In this document: positions 58,556-64,000 of the stretch, one piece after another
Position numbering within the stretch: position 1 is the stretch's first letter
Layout of the letters: every line of letters starts with the position of its first letter
The notes under the pieces: generated by a model
Seen by the model: only the letters and a program-made list of their open reading frames with translations
Database searches by the model: none
Told to the model about the DNA's origin: nothing
Program-made: the position numbers and the translations under genes
Assembly (NCBI GenBank): GCA_902539235.1
Contig: CACBIC010000003.1
Span: forward strand, 1 to 64,000
Direction of reading: 5' to 3'
Length of the DNA: 64,000 nt
Source: an uncultured Pelagibacteraceae bacterium
Lineage (GTDB): Bacteria > Pseudomonadota > Alphaproteobacteria > Pelagibacterales > Pelagibacteraceae

Positions 58556-59233
58556 TTAATTTAATTCTTTTATAAGTCTTTGAATATTTTTTTTAAGCGA
58601 GCCATTAATAAGACTGCGCCCCATAACTAAAGCGCTTGCCCCATTTTTAAAAGCTTGCTTGGGAGTCATCACTCTCTTTTGATCTCCCTTGCTATCTCCA
58701 GATAATCTTATCCCTGGAGTAATTATTTCCTTTTTAAAAAATTTTTTTACAATTTTTATTTCATGAGGGCTACAAACTATTGCATCTAATTTTGCTTTAG
58801 ACGCTAATTTAGCTTGAGTTGATACTATTTTTTTTACATCTCTATTGTATCCAATCTCTTTCAAAGATTTGTTATTAAGCGAAGTAAGTATACTGACTCC
58901 AACTAGTTTTGTAGTTTTGCCTGAAACTTTTTTAGCAGCTCTTAAAGATTCTAAACCTGCACTTATATGAATAGTAATATAATTAAATTTTAAATCTTTA
59001 ACTGCTCTCATAGCTGAAGCACAAGTGTTAGGAATATCTGACCACTTATAGTCACCCCATGTAGTTTTGTTTTTGAGATTTGATACAAATTTTCTCCCAT
59101 TTTTTGAATTTAAGAATTCTAAACCAAATTTATATCCAAAAGGCAGCTTTGAATTTTTTGTCTCTTTAATTATTTTTTTAACTTTATTAAGGTTAGTGGT
59201 ATCACAGGCAATAAAGATTTTTGGTTTTTTCAT
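58556..59233 (-). CDS. pyrF: Orotidine-5'-phosphate decarboxylase
   Basis: IACDTTNLNKVKKI, ITPGIRLSGDSKGDQKRVMTPKQAFKNGASALVMGRSLI. Confidence 0.9.
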   Translation of the reverse strand: MKKPKIFIACDTTNLNKVKKIIKETKNSKLPFGYKFGLEFLNSKNGRKFVSNLKNKTTWGDYKWSDIPNTCASAMRAVKDLKFNYITIHISAGLESLRAAKKVSGKTTKLVGVSILTSLNNKSLKEIGYNRDVKKIVSTQAKLASKAKLDAIVCSPHEIKIVKKFFKKEIITPGIRLSGDSKGDQKRVMTPKQAFKNGASALVMGRSLINGSLKKNIQRLIKELN

Positions 59234-59511
59234 TTGTTAATCAATTTTAAAAGTTTTTTACTTGCTCTAAATCTTACTTTATTTTTTTCTGGAACATAAA
59301 TTATTTCTGCTGTTTTAGGGTTTCTCGCTGAGTACTTGGCTTTTATTCTTTTAATAAAAAAAGTTCCCCATCCATTTATCCGGACAGTTTTTCGATCTAA
59401 TAGAGCTTTTTTAATTCCGTTACAGAAGATATCTAAGATATTTTCAATTTCAAGTTGGTTGAGTTGTGGGTTTTTTTCTTTAAGTTGTTTGATGAGTAAG
59501 GGTCTTGACAA
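59230..59511 (-). CDS. IHF/HU family DNA-binding protein (IHF beta-like by context)
   Basis: VRINGWGTFFIKRIKAKYSARNPKTAEIIYVPEKNKVRFRASKKL; immediately downstream of rpsA. Confidence 0.9.
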   Translation of the reverse strand: MSRPLLIKQLKEKNPQLNQLEIENILDIFCNGIKKALLDRKTVRINGWGTFFIKRIKAKYSARNPKTAEIIYVPEKNKVRFRASKKLLKLINK

Positions 59512-59520
59512 TTATTTTTC

Positions 59521-61275
59521 TTATTTTCCTTTTTTTTCTTTTTTTCCTATTGCTTTATCGAATATGGAACGAAGCGTCTGGCCCGATTTTGCTGCCCCTT
59601 CACCAAACTTTTTAATAAGTGAATCTTGTTCTTTTTTCTGGGCAGCCTTAGGGCTTAATATAATTTTGCGTTTCTCAAAATCTAATTCTTCTATCAAAGC
59701 GTCGGCCATAGTATTTCCCACATTATAGATCTCTGGGCGGCAGTCAGCAGGTTCAACTGCTAGCAGGTTTTTTCTAATCATAACGATAATTTTCTTTTCT
59801 GGATCCACAGCAACCTTAACTCCAGAATTCAAAACCTCTACCACCTTCGTAGAAATTACTGATCCTACTTTCTTATTATTTTCTTTAAACCAGTCATAAG
59901 GATCTTTTTCCAAAGCTCTTTTTGAGAGTTTTATCTTATCATTTTTTATATCTGTAATTTTAACGCTTATGATTTCGTTTTTCTTAAATTTTTTTAATTC
60001 TTCAATATTTTCAGAAAATGAGATTTCTTTATAATGCAAGTAGCCCGTCAGCCCAATGTCAACTATCTCACCGAATAGGCCTTTGTCAGTAATATTTTTA
60101 ATCTTGATTTGAACTTCTTTTCCTAAATTAGCTTTCACTTTCTCCCATGGATTTTCTGCTCCAGCTCTATCTTTATAAGAAAGCGCAATTCTTTTTGCGT
60201 CTTTTTCAATAGATTGCACTTTCACAGAAATTTTCTGTGAGACAGATAAAACTTTTGAAGGTTTTATATTTTTATCGGCGTGATCCAGCATAGACTGGTG
60301 CACAAGCCCTTCCGCAGAAACATTATCAGAATTTGTTATAAGGCAGAACGCGCCATATTCAGTAATTTTAACTACTTGCGCAGGGTATGTTTCACCCACT
60401 AAAAATTTCTTCTCAATATTTTCAAAGGGACTCTCACTTAATAATTTAATTGAGGCTGACAGACGGTTTGTTTCTTTATCAATTTTTGAAATGACAACTT
60501 TAGGTATTTTTTGACCGACACTTAAAATATCAGTTATACTGGAAATTCTATTATGTGAGACATCACTCTGGTGCAGTAAAGCAGTAACGTCATTACCTAA
60601 ATCCAAAAATGCCCCCCACCGGCCATCGGGGATTGCCTTCACGACTGCATTCTTGACGATGTCACCTTCTTTAAAATTCTTTAACGCTTCTGATAATATT
60701 GCGTTCTTACTCCTCGTTAAAATTTCTCTACGTGAAACCGATCCATTCGCTCTAGCACGATCACAACGAACGGGTAAAACTTTTATTGGAGTATTGAATA
60801 AATGATCAACTTTTTTTAGCGGGCGATCCGATAACTGGCTGCTTGGGAGAAAAAGTGGAAGGGTTTGGTCAAATGCGTAAAAAATATATCCACCTTTGAT
60901 ACGCGTTTTTATGACACCGGTTATTTCTTCTTGGTTTTCGAAGGCAGTTACGAAACGTTTCCATGCACTTAATCGTTTAGCTTTGTCCCTAGAGACAATT
61001 ATCTCACCCTTGAAGCTCTCGAGACGTTCAATGAAAATTTCTGTAGTTACCCCTACTTTAATTTTAGAGAGTTCGTCCTTATACTCCTCAATAGGTACCA
61101 TCCCCTCCATTTTTGCGTTTTTAATATCTACAATTACATAATTTTTAGTGATTTCGGATATAGTAGCTTTTATGATTTGATTTTCTTTAGGCAGGTCTTT
61201 AAAATCTTTTTCTAAAAGATTTTGAAATTCTTTTTGAGAGGTGCTAATGCCTTTTGGTTCTTGCTCAGTTGGCAT
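59521..61275 (-). CDS. rpsA: 30S ribosomal protein S1
   Basis: Multiple S1 repeats, 584 aa; cmk-rpsA-IHF order. Confidence 0.97.
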   Translation of the reverse strand: MPTEQEPKGISTSQKEFQNLLEKDFKDLPKENQIIKATISEITKNYVIVDIKNAKMEGMVPIEEYKDELSKIKVGVTTEIFIERLESFKGEIIVSRDKAKRLSAWKRFVTAFENQEEITGVIKTRIKGGYIFYAFDQTLPLFLPSSQLSDRPLKKVDHLFNTPIKVLPVRCDRARANGSVSRREILTRSKNAILSEALKNFKEGDIVKNAVVKAIPDGRWGAFLDLGNDVTALLHQSDVSHNRISSITDILSVGQKIPKVVISKIDKETNRLSASIKLLSESPFENIEKKFLVGETYPAQVVKITEYGAFCLITNSDNVSAEGLVHQSMLDHADKNIKPSKVLSVSQKISVKVQSIEKDAKRIALSYKDRAGAENPWEKVKANLGKEVQIKIKNITDKGLFGEIVDIGLTGYLHYKEISFSENIEELKKFKKNEIISVKITDIKNDKIKLSKRALEKDPYDWFKENNKKVGSVISTKVVEVLNSGVKVAVDPEKKIIVMIRKNLLAVEPADCRPEIYNVGNTMADALIEELDFEKRKIILSPKAAQKKEQDSLIKKFGEGAAKSGQTLRSIFDKAIGKKEKKGK

Positions 61276-61276
61276 C

Positions 61277-61921
61277 TTAATTTTTTAATACTTTCTCAAC
61301 GTGTTTAGACATTTTTTTTAACATAGCTTGTTTATTCAATTTGTCGGTCAAGATTTCTATCGAATCTCTATGTTTAAGTAAAGGGGAGTTTTTTCTTTTT
61401 GAGTCTGCTAAATTTCTTATTCTAAGGGCTTTTTTGACATCTTTCAATTTTATTTTGGAATTTATTTTTTTTAGTTCCTTGTACCTTCTTAATGAAGCTG
61501 TACTCAGGTTACATTTAAAAAAAAATTTTAAATCTGAATTTGGAAGAATTTTTGTTGAAATATCCCTCCCTTCAATACAACAATTTTTATATTTTATAGC
61601 AAAATTAGTTTGATATTTTTTTAAAATTTTTCTTATATTATTATTTTTAGCAATAATAGAGGTATATTCTGAAATTTCTGGTGTATGTAAATTATTTTTC
61701 TTTATTTTTGAATAAACTAAATATTTAAATTTTTTTTTAAGGAATTTAATCTTATTCTTGGGATTGTATCTTAACAATAAAAAACCAGCGTATCTATATA
61801 GTAAACCAGAAGAGAGAAACTTTAGTCCGTACTTTTTTGAAATAAGTTTTGCCCCAGTTGATTTTCCTGTCGCTGCTCCACCATCACATGATATCTGTAT
61901 ATTTTTATTTTTGTATTTCAA
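61277..61921 (-). CDS. cmk: Cytidylate kinase
   Basis: ISCDGGAATGKSTGAKLISKKYGLKFLSSGLLYR, CCIEGRDISTKILPNSDLKFF. Confidence 0.95.
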   Translation of the reverse strand: MKYKNKNIQISCDGGAATGKSTGAKLISKKYGLKFLSSGLLYRYAGFLLLRYNPKNKIKFLKKKFKYLVYSKIKKNNLHTPEISEYTSIIAKNNNIRKILKKYQTNFAIKYKNCCIEGRDISTKILPNSDLKFFFKCNLSTASLRRYKELKKINSKIKLKDVKKALRIRNLADSKRKNSPLLKHRDSIEILTDKLNKQAMLKKMSKHVEKVLKN

Positions 61922-63251
61922 ATTTTGATCCTAATGTTTTCATTATTTTTAAAAAAGACGGTGAAGAGGTAAAAACAGTTTCAAAATTTTTTATGTTAGT
62001 TTTTGCTTTAGTAAGTATTGCAATTATAAAAGCACACATAGCCACACGGTGATCACCGAGGTTACCAACATTAATTTTTTTATCACTAGCATCAATCATT
62101 CCCTTTCCAAAGATTTTCATTTCATCTTTTTTTAAGATACACTTAACTCCAATTTGGTTAAGGATCTTTTTCATTTCATAAGCGCGTGAGCTCTCTTTGT
62201 TAGAAAGATCAGAAATGCCGCTAAACACAGAAATACCTTTAGTTAAAGCTGCAATAACAAATAAAATTAAATATTCATCAGTTGTTCTTGAATAAAATTT
62301 AGACGATACTTTTATCGATCTTAGGATACTACTTTTAACAAATATGTCTCCACTAATTTCATTATTTTTCTTTTTAATATTTAACAATCTAATTTTTGCC
62401 CCTTGTTGTTTAATGATATCATAAAATCCAGTCCTTGTTGGGTTTAGGCCTACATTTTTTATTTTTAAAGATGAGTTTTTATTTAGCAAAGTTAGTGCGG
62501 TAAAAAATGCAGCTGAAGATGGATCTCCTGGGACATTGATATTTATTGAGTTTAAATATTTTTTTCCAAACACAGTAATTATTCTTTCTTTTCCATTTTT
62601 AATTTTTATCGCTTGATGATTTCCAGACAAAATATTTTCCGTATGATCTCTGCTTTTATTTTTTTCGATAATCTTTGTGTTTCCATATGAGTTTAACCCA
62701 GCAAAAATGACAGCACTTTTTAATTGAGCTGACACTCCTGCTTTGTATTGGATACCAACGGGCATATCAGTTGAAACTAGTGTTAAAGGAAAATGATATT
62801 TATTTTTTGGTAAAAACGTAGCGCCAAATTCTGACATTAATTCAATTAATGCTTTCATACTCCTTTTATTTAAAGAGCGATCCCCTTTAATTTTTACTTT
62901 AATATTTGGTGTTGTAGATAATATTCCAACTAAGGTGCGTGCAGCTGTTCCCGAATTGCCAAAATTTAATTCTGTAATTGCTCTTGCATTTAAAGATCCA
63001 AGGCCTTTTCCGTAAACTAAATAATTACCTTTAGATCTTTTTATAATTTTAACTCCCAATTTTTTAAGGCAGTTAATTGTTGAAAACACATCCTCAGACT
63101 CCAAGACATTCTTGTTTGATGAAATATTTTGACTTATAGAACCTATCAAGAAACTTCTGATTGAAATTGACTTATCAGGATCAACTTTAATAGTTTTATT
63201 AAAAGGTTTTATTCTATTTTTTATTTCAATAGAAAAACTTTTTTGAGACAT
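61905..63251 (-). CDS. aroA: 3-phosphoshikimate 1-carboxyvinyltransferase
   Basis: DKSISIRSFLIGSIS, NFGNSGTAARTLVGIL, GDPSSAAFF, LGDHRVAMCAF. Confidence 0.97.
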   Translation of the reverse strand: MSQKSFSIEIKNRIKPFNKTIKVDPDKSISIRSFLIGSISQNISSNKNVLESEDVFSTINCLKKLGVKIIKRSKGNYLVYGKGLGSLNARAITELNFGNSGTAARTLVGILSTTPNIKVKIKGDRSLNKRSMKALIELMSEFGATFLPKNKYHFPLTLVSTDMPVGIQYKAGVSAQLKSAVIFAGLNSYGNTKIIEKNKSRDHTENILSGNHQAIKIKNGKERIITVFGKKYLNSININVPGDPSSAAFFTALTLLNKNSSLKIKNVGLNPTRTGFYDIIKQQGAKIRLLNIKKKNNEISGDIFVKSSILRSIKVSSKFYSRTTDEYLILFVIAALTKGISVFSGISDLSNKESSRAYEMKKILNQIGVKCILKKDEMKIFGKGMIDASDKKINVGNLGDHRVAMCAFIIAILTKAKTNIKNFETVFTSSPSFLKIMKTLGSKFEIQK

Positions 63252-63254
63252 TAT

Positions 63255-64000
63255 TTACTTGGAAAAATCCAGTCCAAAATAGCTTTTTACCGCTTCAGAA
63301 TTTTTCAGCAACTCACGCTTTGTACCTTCCGCAATTATATGCCCATCGTTAATCAGATAGTTTCGATCTGTAATTTTAAATAAATTATCTAATCCGTGCT
63401 CGCTCAAAATACATGCAACGCCTAATGATTGTATTCTCATTATATACTTTTGCATTTCTTGCACATGGATTGGATCAATATTAGAAAAACTTTCATCTAA
63501 TAAAACAATTTTTGGATTATTAATCATAATTCTAGCCAAAGAAATTCTTTTGGCTTCCCCACCGCTGACATTTCCTGCTTTTATTGAACGCAAATGAGTT
63601 AGGTTGAACTGCTCTAAAAGCAACTCACATTTTTCTTTTGCTTTTCTATTATTCTTTTCAAATAATTGAATCAGCCCCATCAGATTATTAAAAACACTTA
63701 GATCATTAAAAAGTGATCTAGCTTGAGGCATGTAACCTAAGCCTAGCTTTGCCCTCAAATGAATTGGAATTTGAGTTATTTTTTTTCCGTTTATATAAAC
63801 TTCACCTTCATCAGCGTCTTCAGCACCTATAGCGATATTAAACAACGTACTTTTTCCAGCTCCATTGGGACCAAGCAAACCTACGATTTCGCCTGGGAAG
63901 ACTTTTAATGAGAGCTTTTTAAGAATGGGCCTTCCATCGAAGCTTTTTGAAAGATTTTTAACCTCAAGAACTGGAGATGATTTCTTAAATTTTAATATTC
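63255..64000 (-). CDS. lptB: LPS export ABC transporter ATP-binding protein (truncated by window end)
   Basis: GEIVGLLGPNGAGKSTLFN, VSGGEAKRISLARIMINNPKIVLLDESFSNIDP; frame stays open to base 64000. Confidence 0.9.
   Translation of the reverse strand, partial: ILKFKKSSPVLEVKNLSKSFDGRPILKKLSLKVFPGEIVGLLGPNGAGKSTLFNIAIGAEDADEGEVYINGKKITQIPIHLRAKLGLGYMPQARSLFNDLSVFNNLMGLIQLFEKNNRKAKEKCELLLEQFNLTHLRSIKAGNVSGGEAKRISLARIMINNPKIVLLDESFSNIDPIHVQEMQKYIMRIQSLGVACILSEHGLDNLFKITDRNYLINDGHIIAEGTKRELLKNSEAVKSYFGLDFSK

Noticed and set aside
1-64000. CRISPR array, tRNA, rRNA, tmRNA, RNase P RNA, transposase or prophage genes
   Set aside because: No spaced direct repeats, TpsiC-like signatures, conserved RNA cores or recognisable mobile-element proteins were found by eye; a tRNAscan/Infernal run would be needed to be certain.

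Overview
AT-rich, densely packed chromosomal window that looks like an alphaproteobacterium of the SAR11/Pelagibacterales type (lineage inferred from gene content, compact intergenics and base composition; no search was run). Most of it is housekeeping: polyamine genes, RegA-type regulator, bioY, polA, ChvI/ChvG, ahcY, tsaE-amgK/murU-like, gpmA, RND efflux pair, msrA, NCS2 permease, hsp20, oligopeptidase, cfa, purEK, rlmN, and the block folC-accD-trpA-trpB-trpF-pyrF-IHF/HU-rpsA-cmk-aroA-lptB. Three regions stand out. (1) A thioredoxin gene at 53433-53801 is split exactly inside its WCGPC active site by a 51-nt, about 55% GC insert. The insert folds into a near-perfect hairpin and carries an in-frame TGA, but it keeps the reading frame, and promoter and remaining protein look intact. 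(2) A co-directional operon at about 47960-53355 has a consensus promoter and a structured leader, and encodes a zinc-ribbon protein, a GHKL-ATPase/HExxH-peptidase fusion, an ARPP-1-like protein, RmuC and an ExoI-like exonuclease. It lies next to a RecB-like nuclease/helicase, a mini-WGR protein and a divergent ADP-ribosylglycohydrolase homologue; together these form a candidate genome-maintenance or defence island. (3) A locus at about 41910-42212 has tandem GC-rich hairpins, an anti-SD-perfect ribosome binding site, a small ORF and an 11-bp terminator-like hairpin. There is also an apparent homopolymer frameshift in an ABC ATPase. No rRNA, tRNA, CRISPR array or transposase was recognised.
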